From NCBI GenBank assembly GCA_009694585.1, contig SHUQ01000009.1, positions 1-34,567 on the forward strand: DNA of 34,567 nucleotides. Direction: 5' to 3'. The position numbers were made by a program, and so were the translations under genes. Below the pieces are notes generated by a model that had not been told where the DNA came from, ran no database searches, and saw only the letters and a program-made list of their open reading frames with translations. Positions 15,738 through 23,417 of the stretch are shown piece by piece. Source of the stretch: Candidatus Nanopelagicales bacterium (GTDB lineage Bacteria > Actinomycetota > Actinomycetes > S36-B12). Numbering within the stretch: the stretch's first letter is position 1; each line of letters opens with the position of its first letter.

Positions 15738-16643
15738 ATGCCGCCGAGTCGTACCGAGCCCAGTCTTGGCGCGGTTCTCGCTGGCGGTGGCCACAGTTTC
15801 TCCTTTGAGCTCTTCCCACCAAAGACTGATGAGGGGGAACAGTCACTTTGGCAGACGGTCCGCGAACTGGAAGCGCTGAAGCCAACTTTCGTCTCGGTTA
15901 CCTATGGGGCGGGCGGCTCTACGCAAGACCGTACGGTGCGCATTACCAAGCAAATTGCTGAAGAGACCACCTTGCTACCTGTTGCGCACTTGACCTGCGT
16001 AGACGCGAGCACCAACGATCTTCGGCAAGTAATTGCCCAGTACTCCGATGCCGGAGTTAATACGATTTTGGCGTTGCGAGGTGATCCGGCCGCTGGTCTA
16101 GATGCTCCTTGGGTGCAACACCCGGGTGGGTTGCAGCATGCCGATGAGCTGGTGGCACTTATTAGATCCCTTGGCACATTTAGTGTTGGGGTTGCGGCCT
16201 TTCCTGAAGGTCACCCCGAGTCCGGAGACTTTGAAGATGATGCTCGGGTGCTGGCAGCGAAACAGGATGCGGGTGCCGAATTCGCGATCACGCAGTTCTT
16301 TTTTCGTGCCGCGGATTACGAGAGGCTGGTTACTCGAGCTGCAGTTCATGGTTGCACGATGCCGATTGTGCCAGGTTTGATGCCGGTAAATAATGTTGCG
16401 CAAATTGAGCGCTTTGCGGCGCTTTCAGGGGCTGAGTTTCCTGTCGATCTTGCCAAGAGATTCGCAAATATCGAAGACGACCAAACAGCGGTCCATGAAC
16501 TTGGTGTCGAAGTCGCGGCCACTTTGGGTGAGCAACTTTTGGCGATGGGCGCACCGGGCCTGCACTTCTACACCCTTAATCGCTCTACATCAACGCGCGA
16601 GGTGTACAAAGCCTTAGGACTGAGTGCAGATTCACGCAGTTAA
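15738..16643 (+). CDS. metF: Methylenetetrahydrofolate reductase
   Basis: 301-aa flavoprotein that reduces 5,10-methylene- to 5-methyl-tetrahydrofolate for methionine synthesis. Recognisable blocks are FSFELFPPKT near the N-terminus (catalytic Glu), FVSVTYGAGGST, PVAHLTCV, NTILALRGDP, and FAITQFFF. The C-terminal PGLHFYTLNRS closes the barrel. The ATG at 15738 has AAGG about 7 nt upstream; an in-frame TTG at 15732 has none. It is the only plus-strand gene between crtB and ybaK. A MetE-like protein is encoded about 9 kb away at 25722. Confidence 0.95.
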   Translation: MPPSRTEPSLGAVLAGGGHSFSFELFPPKTDEGEQSLWQTVRELEALKPTFVSVTYGAGGSTQDRTVRITKQIAEETTLLPVAHLTCVDASTNDLRQVIAQYSDAGVNTILALRGDPAAGLDAPWVQHPGGLQHADELVALIRSLGTFSVGVAAFPEGHPESGDFEDDARVLAAKQDAGAEFAITQFFFRAADYERLVTRAAVHGCTMPIVPGLMPVNNVAQIERFAALSGAEFPVDLAKRFANIEDDQTAVHELGVEVAATLGEQLLAMGAPGLHFYTLNRSTSTREVYKALGLSADSRS

Positions 16644-16652
16644 TTGGCTATT

Positions 16653-18158
16653 TTAATCGGCCGAGTTAATAAGATTCGCCACGATCTCCGCACTCATCCC
16701 GACAAGTGGTAAGCCACCTCCGGGGTGCGATGAGCCACCTACTAAATAAAGCCCACCCACCGGTGACTTGTTTGCGGGCCGCGCAAATGCGGCTCGAGCA
16801 CCATTGCTTGAAGTCCCGTAGATCGCACCACCGGGTGCGCGAACATCGCGCTCCAAGTCAGCTGGCGTTCTAATCTCACGCCAGAGAACTCGGGTCCGTA
16901 CGTCCATGCCGCGCCTAGCTAGTACGGCCAAGACGTGATCCGCGTAATGCTCGGCCAAGCCGGGTTCATCCCAATTAATCGTGCCATTCGTGCCATCGCC
17001 ATGGCGTGGCGCATTAACGAGCACAAACCAGGACTCATGATCAGTGTCCGGTCGCATGAGCCGGTCTTCAGGGGCGCACACATAAATAGTCGGGTCTTCG
17101 ACTGGAGCAATGCGACGGCCAAAAATTGCGTCGAACTCAGCGTCATAGTTTTCGGTGAACCAAACATTGTGATGTTGCAGTCCGGGTGTGCGGCCGCTGA
17201 CTGCAAGAAGTAACACGAATCCGGCGAGTGACGGAGTTGATTTCTTGATGCCCTTATTGGCCTCTCGGGCAGCCTGGGAGTCAAGCAGGGACCCGTAGAC
17301 CTGGCCGGCGTCGGCATTTGCAACAAGAATATTAGCGGCAAAGGCTTCGCCATCTACGGTGCGAACTCCGCTGACTTGGTTCCCGGAGGTAGTTATCGAA
17401 GTAACGTCAGTGTTGGAGTGAAGTTCCACGCCAAGGTCTAGGCAGCGTTTCACCAATGCATCTGCAAGTGAACTTAGCCCACCGCCAATGTGCCAAGCAC
17501 CGAATGTCTGTTCGATATATGGGACGGTAGCTAACACCGCTGGGGCTTTGCGAGGATCAGATCCGGAATAAGTGGCATATCGGTCAAGTAGCGTCACCAA
17601 ACGCTTATCACTGAAAGTTTTTTCACCAAGTGAACGCAAAGTTGTGAAGGGAGCGACGGTGTGCACATCACTTGGATTTCTGGCAAGTGATAAGACATTG
17701 CGCCACCCGGTTAAGGGTGACTGCAAGAACGGCTCTCTGGTTATCTGCCACATCGCCCCACCGCGTTTGATCAGGGTGCGCCATTCGTCAGCGGCCCTGC
17801 CCCCGAGTCCGCTAGCGAGGGCATCTGCGCATTGGCCGGTGCCGACTCCGGGCATGATCACGGTGGCCCCGTCACTGAATTGGTAGCGAAAGGCCGGGTC
17901 GAGGGGTTGTAAGTCAATGGCCTCTTCAAGTGGCCCCCCGGTCTTGAGGAAGAGATCCCGATAGACAGCGGGCAGGGTGAAAAGTGACGGGCCGGTATCG
18001 AAAACAAAACCATCTCGGCGATAAGCAGCCAGTTTGCCGCCGAAATGATCGGCCTGTTCTAGCACCGTAACCGAATTACCTTTGGCGGCTAGGCGCGCTG
18101 CTGTGGCCAGACCGCCGACCCCGGCGCCAATGACTATCACTTTAGATTTCACCACCAC
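16653..18158 (-). CDS. CrtD-like carotenoid desaturase (FAD-dependent, CrtI family)
   Basis: 501-aa FAD oxidoreductase distinct from the CrtI at 12950. It starts with VIVIGAGVGGLATAARLAAK, followed by LEQADHFGGK and FDTGPSLFTLPAVYRDLF, and ends with LYLVGGSSHPGGGLPLVGMS. This SSHPGGGLPL ending and the LFTLP motif are typical of 1-hydroxycarotenoid 3,4-desaturases and relatives, not of phytoene desaturase. Together with cruF it would desaturate the 3',4' bond next to a newly hydroxylated psi end. The GT2 gene lies 27 bp upstream. Three consecutive GTG codons (18158, 18155, 18152) could start it. A ketolase or cis-trans isomerase role in the same superfamily cannot be excluded. Confidence 0.8.
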   Translation of the reverse strand: MVVKSKVIVIGAGVGGLATAARLAAKGNSVTVLEQADHFGGKLAAYRRDGFVFDTGPSLFTLPAVYRDLFLKTGGPLEEAIDLQPLDPAFRYQFSDGATVIMPGVGTGQCADALASGLGGRAADEWRTLIKRGGAMWQITREPFLQSPLTGWRNVLSLARNPSDVHTVAPFTTLRSLGEKTFSDKRLVTLLDRYATYSGSDPRKAPAVLATVPYIEQTFGAWHIGGGLSSLADALVKRCLDLGVELHSNTDVTSITTSGNQVSGVRTVDGEAFAANILVANADAGQVYGSLLDSQAAREANKGIKKSTPSLAGFVLLLAVSGRTPGLQHHNVWFTENYDAEFDAIFGRRIAPVEDPTIYVCAPEDRLMRPDTDHESWFVLVNAPRHGDGTNGTINWDEPGLAEHYADHVLAVLARRGMDVRTRVLWREIRTPADLERDVRAPGGAIYGTSSNGARAAFARPANKSPVGGLYLVGGSSHPGGGLPLVGMSAEIVANLINSAD

Positions 18159-18185
18159 GGACCCAGCCTATGAGCCGGGTACCAG

Positions 18186-19301
18186 TTAGTTAACCGCGGT
18201 TACGGGTCGACCTTTCCAGGTGTTGGTGCCGCGCAGGTGACGCGACCAAGAAAGTGCATTGAGGGTGCTAAATGCGGCGATGGAGATCGGGTGGGCCAGT
18301 GCGTCTGGCCAAATACGTTCGCCGGTGCGGTTAGCAACGAGCACCCGGCTTGCGACCCCGGCCGCGTAGCCGATGGCACCGATGGCACGAGTGTTCCTAC
18401 GTCCGATGATCATCGCCGCGGCAGGTGCGACATAAGTGGTTAGCAGGAGTGCGTTAACCGCGATGGATCCGGCCGGCCCGCTAAATGCCGACCACAGTGA
18501 CTTCGTGTACCCATCGACGACTGCTTTAGGCGTCGCGTACATCCGACAGTTGGCAATCTTTGAGCCATCGGCGGTGGCTGCCCTTTGGCCCGTGGCCTTT
18601 ACCGCTCGCATGAGGGCCACATCTTCGATTACTTCACCGGCGACGGCTTCATGGCCGCCGATCGCCCGGTATACCTCAGCAGCAATCGCGATGAATTGAC
18701 CATTGGCCGCGGACAACGATGGCCGAGTCGATGTCTCGGCCCAGCGCAACGGCATCGTTGCACTCCATGACCACACGATCAGTGGTTGCACGAGGCGCTC
18801 GAGCCAAGTTTCAGCGCACTGTTTTGGGTAAGGGGAGACAAGAGCGAATCCTTGGGCACGAAGGAGTTCTACGGTGCCTCGAATGGCTTCGGGTTCGAAG
18901 TAAACGTCGGCGTCGACGAAAACTAGGACGGACCCGGTTGCAAAGTCAGCAAGTCGTGCGCAAGCCCAGGGTTTGCCAAGCCAGCCGGTTGGCGGCTCAT
19001 CTGTTCCGACAATCAATTTAAGGCGCGGGTCAGTGATGTCCTGAACAATCGCGGCGGTGCCGTCAGTTGAACCGTCATCAAGCACTATCACCTCGAGGTC
19101 ATCAAGGCCCTGCTGAGCAAGAATGCTTTTTACCGTTACGGCAATATGTTCGGCTTCATTTCGAGCTGGGATCAGAACGCTCACGCGTTCAGTCACTTTT
19201 GCGGTGGTGGCGATTGGTACGCGCAGATACCGAAGGTTGATGGCGGTATGTACCGCTATCCCTACTGCAGCAAGTGCCCCAACTGACACTGCCCTTCTCA
19301 T
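18186..19301 (-). CDS. Family 2 glycosyltransferase, CruG/CrtQ-like
   Basis: 371-aa membrane-bound GT2 enzyme. An N-terminal hydrophobic segment anchors it. The catalytic fold shows SVLIPARNEAEHI, VLDDGSTDGT, the metal-binding VFVDADVYF (DxD type), and acceptor-side GGHEAV followed by EVIEDVALM. Two or more hydrophobic segments follow after residue 270. Placement between cruF and the CrtD-like gene points to glycosylation of the carotenoid hydroxyl, as with CruG or CrtQ. The ATG at 19301 overlaps the cruF stop (TGATG). A longer frame from 19361 would run back into cruF and has no support. The sugar donor cannot be predicted. Confidence 0.83.
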   Translation of the reverse strand: MRRAVSVGALAAVGIAVHTAINLRYLRVPIATTAKVTERVSVLIPARNEAEHIAVTVKSILAQQGLDDLEVIVLDDGSTDGTAAIVQDITDPRLKLIVGTDEPPTGWLGKPWACARLADFATGSVLVFVDADVYFEPEAIRGTVELLRAQGFALVSPYPKQCAETWLERLVQPLIVWSWSATMPLRWAETSTRPSLSAANGQFIAIAAEVYRAIGGHEAVAGEVIEDVALMRAVKATGQRAATADGSKIANCRMYATPKAVVDGYTKSLWSAFSGPAGSIAVNALLLTTYVAPAAAMIIGRRNTRAIGAIGYAAGVASRVLVANRTGERIWPDALAHPISIAAFSTLNALSWSRHLRGTNTWKGRPVTAVN

Positions 19302-20101
19302 CACCACTGCGGTTGGCTCCAAGCGCGCCACCACCAAGGGATGATCACGATCCCCATGCAAACCGCACCCCAGAGCGCGACAGTTGGGCGTCCAAAAAAT
19401 ACTGCAGCCGCGAGCACATTAGAGGCGTAGATCCAGCTGAGCATCAATGTTGGTACGCCGTCCTTAACGACCTTGCGCGGTAGTTGGTCGAGTAACCACA
19501 TGAGCACAAATGCCATTAAAAGCCACCCTAGAAAGTTCTGCAATGGGATGGCCGGGATACCAGGTAGCACCCAGGCGACCGAGTTCCACTTCCAGGCCCC
19601 TTCGCTGACCATCTGTGGATCTAGAAATAGGTCCCAGGCGGCGAAGAGCCAGCCGCCAACCAGAACTGTGGCCAAACCCTTGCCGACTAAACGCTGTGCG
19701 GCCAATAAGCACGGGTATGCCATCATCGACCAAGCTAGTGGAATGAGTATCGGAACACCAAGAACCGCGGGACCAAGCACGCTGGTGTAGGTGTAGTCGC
19801 CGAATGGGAATCGAGTGGCGGTGCCGACTGCCTCGATCGCCCAAGCGAAGCCAAGTGAGATTGCGAGATAGCCTGCGGTCCAAATGAACCCGCGCGATAA
19901 GTACGCGTGTGTTGCACTCGCCAAGAAGAAAGTGACGACAGTGAGAATGGTGAGAGCGACGCGCTGTTGCTCGCCGGCCAAAACCCAGATGATCTGCCCG
20001 GTAATGGTGAGCCCAGCCAAGACCCATGGCACATAAGGCAGCCAGCCCGATGGGGCACCGCCACGATCAGAGTGGCGCCCGGTGTAGACCCGCACGCTCA
20101 T
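19301..20101 (-). CDS. cruF: CruF-type carotenoid 1',2'-hydratase
   Basis: 266-aa integral membrane protein with about seven hydrophobic segments. It matches the CruF (DUF422) family by FPFGDYTYT followed by GVPILIPLAWSMMAYP, AAWDLFLDPQMV, and GIPAIPLQNFLGW. Characterised members, in Deinococcus and cyanobacteria, add water to the psi end of lycopene or gamma-carotene to make a tertiary alcohol, the substrate for a CrtD desaturase and a glycosyltransferase. Those two activities are encoded directly downstream. The start codon is ATG at 20101 with no strong ribosome-binding site. It lies 18 bp downstream of the acetyltransferase remnant. Confidence 0.85.
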   Translation of the reverse strand: MSVRVYTGRHSDRGGAPSGWLPYVPWVLAGLTITGQIIWVLAGEQQRVALTILTVVTFFLASATHAYLSRGFIWTAGYLAISLGFAWAIEAVGTATRFPFGDYTYTSVLGPAVLGVPILIPLAWSMMAYPCLLAAQRLVGKGLATVLVGGWLFAAWDLFLDPQMVSEGAWKWNSVAWVLPGIPAIPLQNFLGWLLMAFVLMWLLDQLPRKVVKDGVPTLMLSWIYASNVLAAAVFFGRPTVALWGAVCMGIVIIPWWWRAWSQPQW

Positions 20102-20119
20102 GACTTGAGTGTAGGCCGC

Positions 20120-20464
20120 CTAGTCGTTGGGGATATGTGACCACACCTGCAAGTCGTGAACCCCATCTGCTCGACCCTGTGCGAGGCGCGCAATACCTTC
20201 GAAGTCGAAACCGGCGGACGCATGTGCCCGCTGTTCGGCGAGGTTTTCAATGTCTGTGGATGCTTCAACGCGAACGTAACCTTGCTCATGAAGGCGCTCG
20301 GCAAGGAGTCGTTGGCTCATGGCGCCGATCCCTAGCCCTCGATATTCGGCAACGATGCTGATGCCGATATTCATGGCCTTTGATCCAACCGTGGGGCCGT
20401 ACCAAAATGCGTGCGCCGAGAGGTAGCCGACATCGATTGCGGGCGCCCCGCCTGGCGGAGCCAC
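20120..20464 (-). pseudogene. GNAT acetyltransferase lacking its N-terminal part
   Basis: 114 codons that match only the C-terminal two thirds of an Acetyltransf_3-type GNAT. NIGISIVAEYRGLGIG is the acetyl-CoA pyrophosphate loop, then VRVEASTDIENLAEQRAHAS and GVHDLQVWSHI follow. Family members usually have about 60-70 residues before this part. Here an in-frame TAA directly precedes the first possible start, GTG at 20464. The 84 bp between it and ybaK do not supply the missing piece in any frame. Either a 5' deletion inactivated the gene or it makes a minimal protein. I favour a remnant. Confidence 0.6.
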
Positions 20465-20548
20465 TTAGTAGATCAATTCTTATCGGGATACCCGTGGTCT
20501 TGGGCGGTGTCGTACTCGTGGTTAAGGGTGGGCGAGGTTAGGCGCTGC

Positions 20549-21031
20549 CTAGCTACCTACTTCGGCCGCCTCACCCGCGGTGATGCGAAGCAGTTCGTCA
20601 TAGCTGGTCGGGAACACATAGTGGGGATGCCCACCGGCAGCCCACACTTCGTCATAGCGAGCGAGTTCAATATCGACGATGGTGCGCAGCGGATGTGGAT
20701 GGCCAACAGGTGCGACACCTCCGATGGCAAATCCGGTGGCCGTTCGAACGTCATCGGCATTGGCCTTTGTTATTTCATTTACTTCCAAAATCGCAGCAAG
20801 TTGCACGGTGTCGACGCGGTGGCCGCCAGAGGCGATGACTAGTACCGGCTTACCGTCGGCGAGAAAAATCAGGGAGCTAGCGATCTGGCCAACCTCGATA
20901 CCCAGAGCCGCAGCGGCCTCCTTGGCAGTGCGGGCGCTGTCGTCAAGTGCCCGCACTTCACCGCGGGTGCCAAGTAGCGCTAGGGCTTTACGCACTTTGA
21001 TCACTGATTGTTGCTCGGTCATTTCGCTCAC
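20549..21031 (-). CDS. YbaK/ProX-type aminoacyl-tRNA deacylase
   Basis: 160-aa single-domain protein of the YbaK/prolyl-tRNA editing superfamily, which hydrolyses mischarged tRNAs such as Cys-tRNA(Pro). Landmarks are TAKEAAAALGIEVGQIASSLIFL, then VLVIASGGHRVD with the substrate-site Gly-Gly, the conserved Lys in ITKANADDV, ATGFAIGGVAPVGH, and the closing VWAAGGHPHYVF. The GG-H-P-H ending is common in actinobacterial members. GTG at 21031 and ATG at 21022 are both possible starts. A TACCCT hexamer 7 nt before the GTG raises the possibility of a leaderless transcript. Confidence 0.88.
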   Translation of the reverse strand: MSEMTEQQSVIKVRKALALLGTRGEVRALDDSARTAKEAAAALGIEVGQIASSLIFLADGKPVLVIASGGHRVDTVQLAAILEVNEITKANADDVRTATGFAIGGVAPVGHPHPLRTIVDIELARYDEVWAAGGHPHYVFPTSYDELLRITAGEAAEVGS

Positions 21032-21205
21032 AGTGTGAGGGTAGCCGGGGTTCGAGGTGAGGGGGGTAAATTGCCCAGCATTTGTGTGACATTGGTCGCA
21101 CCGTAGTTCTCGGCGTGACTGGCATGTCGAGCCCTAGGTGGCGTGATTGGCCCGCGCTGCTAAATTGGCGATCAACAAGGTGACCGGTCCGAGTAAGGGG
21201 TTGGC

Positions 21206-21985
21206 GTGAAGATCGCGGTTTGTGTGAAGCAGGTGCCCGATACCTGGGCTGAAAAAAAACTCCGCAGTGATGACTCAACTTTGGACCGTGAAGCCGCTGA
21301 TGGTGTCATGAATGAACTTGATGAGTACGCGGTTGAAGAAGCCCTCAAGCTCCAAGCAGCACATGGCGGCGAGGTAACTATCGTCACGATGGGCCCAGAG
21401 CGCGCCGGTGAGACAGTGCGCAAGGCCCTTAGTATGGGAGCGGATGCAGCAATACACCTAGTCGATGATTCACTGCACGGCTCCGATGCGCTGGCGACTT
21501 CGTACGCCATCGCCACGATTCTTGATGGCCGCGGTTTTGATCTAATTTTCTTCGGCTCAGAGTCAACAGATGCCCGCATGAGCGTCGTGCCGGCAATGGT
21601 GGCCGAGCGATTAGGTGTCGCCCAATTGACTTTCGCACAGAAGGTCGATGTCAGCGGCACTTCGGTCACGATTCAGCGCACCACCGACTACGGCTTCGAA
21701 ACGGTTGAGGCGAGTATGCCCGCGGTGCTAAGTGTGGTTGAGAAAATCAACGAACCTCGTTACCCATCTTTTAAGGGCATCATGGCGGCGAAGAAAAAGC
21801 CGGTTGAGACTTTGTCCATTGCCGACGCTGGTCTAGATGCTTCGCAGCTCGGCCTATCCGCCGCCTGGACTGTCGTGGAAGATTTCGCGGCCAGGCCGCC
21901 CAAAGCCGCAGGCACGATCGTTACCGATGAAGGTGACGGCGGCGTCAAGCTCGCCGACTATTTAGCTACCCAAAAGTTTATCTAG
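21206..21985 (+). CDS. etfB: Electron transfer flavoprotein beta subunit (FixA)
   Basis: 259-aa subunit that pairs with EtfA to carry electrons from acyl-CoA and related dehydrogenases to the membrane quinone pool. The N-terminus KIAVCVKQVPDTWAE, LDEYAVEEALKLQ, VTIVTMGPERAGETVRKAL (AMP/nucleotide-binding), and LPAVLSV-like MPAVLSVVEKINEPRYPS are all typical. The start is GTG at 21206, with AAGGGG about 5 nt upstream. The 174-bp divergent gap with ybaK holds the likely promoter, but I could not pick one with confidence. etfA follows after 25 bp. Confidence 0.95.
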   Translation: MKIAVCVKQVPDTWAEKKLRSDDSTLDREAADGVMNELDEYAVEEALKLQAAHGGEVTIVTMGPERAGETVRKALSMGADAAIHLVDDSLHGSDALATSYAIATILDGRGFDLIFFGSESTDARMSVVPAMVAERLGVAQLTFAQKVDVSGTSVTIQRTTDYGFETVEASMPAVLSVVEKINEPRYPSFKGIMAAKKKPVETLSIADAGLDASQLGLSAAWTVVEDFAARPPKAAGTIVTDEGDGGVKLADYLATQKFI

Positions 21986-22010
21986 AGCCCGTACCCCGGA
22001 GAGGACGCAC

Positions 22011-22964
22011 ATGTCTGAAGTTTTGGTTGTTGTCGAGCATGCTGATGGCTCGGTCAAGAAGGTCACCAGTGAATTGCTGACACTTGCCCGCACCTTGGGG
22101 GAGCCGTCGGCGGTTTGGATAGGTCCGGGTTACTCCGAAGCTGCCGCGGCGACACTTGGTGAATTTGGCGCAGCCAAGGTCTACGTGGCTGATGGTGCGC
22201 AGTACATCGACCACCCGGTCGCACCGCGCGCAGAGGTTTTGGCCAGTTTGGTTTCAGAACAGGCACCAAGTGCGGTGCTAATTGCCTCGAGTGCTGATGG
22301 CAAGGAGACGGCAGGTCGCCTAGCGATCAAAATCAACTCCGGTGTCATAACAGATGCAATAGGTATCTCGGCTGATGGCATCGCGACCCAAAGTGTGTTT
22401 GGCGGTAGCACCGTGGTGCACTCCAAGGTCACCAAAGGCACGCCGATCTTCACGGTGCGCCCCAACTCAACCCCGCCGGTAGCGGCAGCGACCACCCCAA
22501 CGCGAGTTGATGTCAGCGTGCCCGTCAGCGAGGTTGCGATGAAGGCCAAAGTCACCGGTCGCACGGTGGCGCAAAAGGACGGAAGACCAGATCTTTCGGA
22601 GGCTGCAATCGTGGTTTCCGGTGGCCGTGGAGTTGGGTCGCCAGAAGGATTCGCTGTCATCGAGGCACTCGCCGACAGTTTAGGAGCGGCAGTTGGTGCC
22701 TCGCGCGCTGCAACCGACGCCGGGTGGTACCCGCATCAATACCAGGTTGGGCAAACCGGCAAAACCGTTTCACCGCAGCTATATGTGGCCAACGGCATTT
22801 CTGGTGCCATCCAGCATCGCGCCGGAATGCAGACATCCAAGACAATCGTGGTCGTGAATAAGGATCCCGAAGCACCACTATTTGAGCTGGCTGATTTCGG
22901 AGTGGTCGGTGACCTCTTCCAGGTCGTACCGCAGCTGACCGAGGAGATCAAGAAGCGCGCCTAA
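22011..22964 (+). CDS. etfA: Electron transfer flavoprotein alpha subunit (FixB)
   Basis: 317-aa FAD-binding subunit. The N-terminal domain opens with [15 protein letters not shown]. The C-terminal FAD domain has [28 protein letters not shown] (with the Arg contacting FAD), [29 protein letters not shown] and the closing [15 protein letters not shown]. The start ATG is preceded by GGAGAGG. Transcription appears to run through about 230 nt of hairpin-rich sequence to a terminator at 23195-23217. A decayed copy of this gene's last 28 or so codons lies further downstream at 23292. Confidence 0.96.
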   Translation: MSEVLVVVEHADGSVKKVTSELLTLARTLGEPSAVWIGPGYSEAAAATLGEFGAAKVYVADGAQYIDHPVAPRAEVLASLVSEQAPSAVLIASSADGKETAGRLAIKINSGVITDAIGISADGIATQSVFGGSTVVHSKVTKGTPIFTVRPNSTPPVAAATTPTRVDVSVPVSEVAMKAKVTGRTVAQKDGRPDLSEAAIVVSGGRGVGSPEGFAVIEALADSLGAAVGASRAATDAGWYPHQYQVGQTGKTVSPQLYVANGISGAIQHRAGMQTSKTIVVVNKDPEAPLFELADFGVVGDLFQVVPQLTEEIKKRA

Positions 22965-22987
22965 TCTTGGGTGGTTAGTTGCTCTAC
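22881..22987 (+). repeat. Direct repeat copy 1: etfA 3' end plus 23 bp of flank
   Basis: This 107-bp stretch covers the last 28 codons of etfA including the stop, plus 23 bp beyond the stop. It aligns without gaps to 23292-23398; counting by hand about 76 of 107 positions match. Because the match continues into non-coding flank, it reflects duplicated DNA rather than protein convergence. Confidence 0.65.
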
Positions 22988-23043
22988 CTAGGTAACCGTT
23001 GTCACGCTTTTTATTTGGTTCCGGCCACAGCCTGACACGACGA

Positions 23044-23135
23044 GACAACCGCGTTGTCCGCTCAACTCGCCCTTGGAGTGGGTTGGGCCCGGCCAGGTGC
23101 GGCCGGTATTGGCGGCACTGTCGCCCCGCCGGGGC
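23044..23135 (+). other. Run of four consecutive hairpins, candidate structured RNA (etfA 3' UTR or separate ncRNA)
   Basis: Four stem-loops almost touch each other. They are GACAAC-CGC-GTTGTC (23044-23058); an 8-bp stem with two G-U pairs, CAACTCGC with GTGGGTTG (23063-23085); CCGGCC with GGCCGG around a 6-nt loop (23089-23106); and GCCCC-GCC-GGGGC (23123-23135). A perfect intrinsic terminator follows 60 nt later. The stretch has no credible protein. It does not fit RNase P, tmRNA, SRP RNA, tRNA or any riboswitch I know. It could be the long 3' UTR of etfBA, a processed small RNA, or a leader of the next gene that ends early at the terminator. Confidence 0.4.
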
Positions 23136-23194
23136 AGCTGCCGGAGGAAAGTTGAACGGGTATTGCTTTGCGGGTAGCGATGAGTGGCGCCTTT

Positions 23195-23217
23195 CCCCAC
23201 CGCTAGGTGGGGTTTTT
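23195..23217 (+). terminator. Intrinsic (Rho-independent) terminator after etfBA
   Basis: Perfect 7-bp stem CCCCACC / GGTGGGG with the tetraloop GCTA, followed directly by TTTTT. Orientation is plus strand. It ends either the etfB-etfA transcript or a short RNA starting within 22970-23040. Confidence 0.85.
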
Positions 23218-23230
23218 AAACCCTGTAGCT

Positions 23231-23258
23231 GGCCCCTGACCGCTCCCGGTCGGGGGCC
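23231..23258. repeat. Strong GC-rich inverted repeat
   Basis: A 12-bp stem, GGCCCCTGACCG with CGGTCGGGGGCC (one G-T pair), closes a CTCC loop. It lies 13 bp after the terminator T-run and has no T-run of its own. It may be a back-up terminator or part of the following leader. Confidence 0.7.
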
Positions 23259-23291
23259 GGTTGTGTGCGGTGCTGAACTGTTGCACACCGG

Positions 23292-23417
23292 TTTGATTTT
23301 GCCAATTTTGGAGAGATCGATGTTCACTTCTCGGTGGTATCCCAGATGTTCGAGGAGATCACCAAGCGCACCTCATCATTGGTAGCCGGTTACTCTACGA
23401 TGGTGTGTTGTGAGTGA
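23292..23417 (+). pseudogene. Decayed second copy of the etfA 3' end
   Basis: Read from 23292 the frame gives FDFANFGEID, a short divergent part, then VVSQMFEEITKR. The end of EtfA reads [10 protein letters not shown], a divergent part, then [12 protein letters not shown]. About 107 bp align without a gap, including bases past the etfA stop. In this copy the stop TAA is changed to TCA, so the frame runs on to TGA at 23415-23417, just inside the desulfurase gene. An upstream TGA (23274-23276) and the lack of a suitable start show that it is not a gene. Homology begins abruptly near 23285. Confidence 0.65.

Noticed and set aside
20465-20548. Short minus-strand frame ending HEYDTAQDHGYPDKN
   Set aside because: Only about 27 codons are open and there is no start codon. 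It does not supply the missing GNAT N-terminus.
21032-21205. Promoter for etfBA
   Set aside because: A promoter must be near, but candidates such as TTGTGT with TAGTTC score poorly and none stands out.
23128-23160. GGAGGAAAG resembling the start of RNase P RNA
   Set aside because: Only about nine bases match. The other conserved RNase P blocks are absent, and the stretch before the terminator is far too short.
22999-23385. 128-aa plus-strand open frame in the etfA-desulfurase gap
   Set aside because: It crosses the perfect terminator hairpin and the etfA duplicate out of frame, is rich in Arg, Trp and Cys, and has no ribosome-binding site. A 149-aa frame on the other strand (22878-23327) fails for the same reasons.
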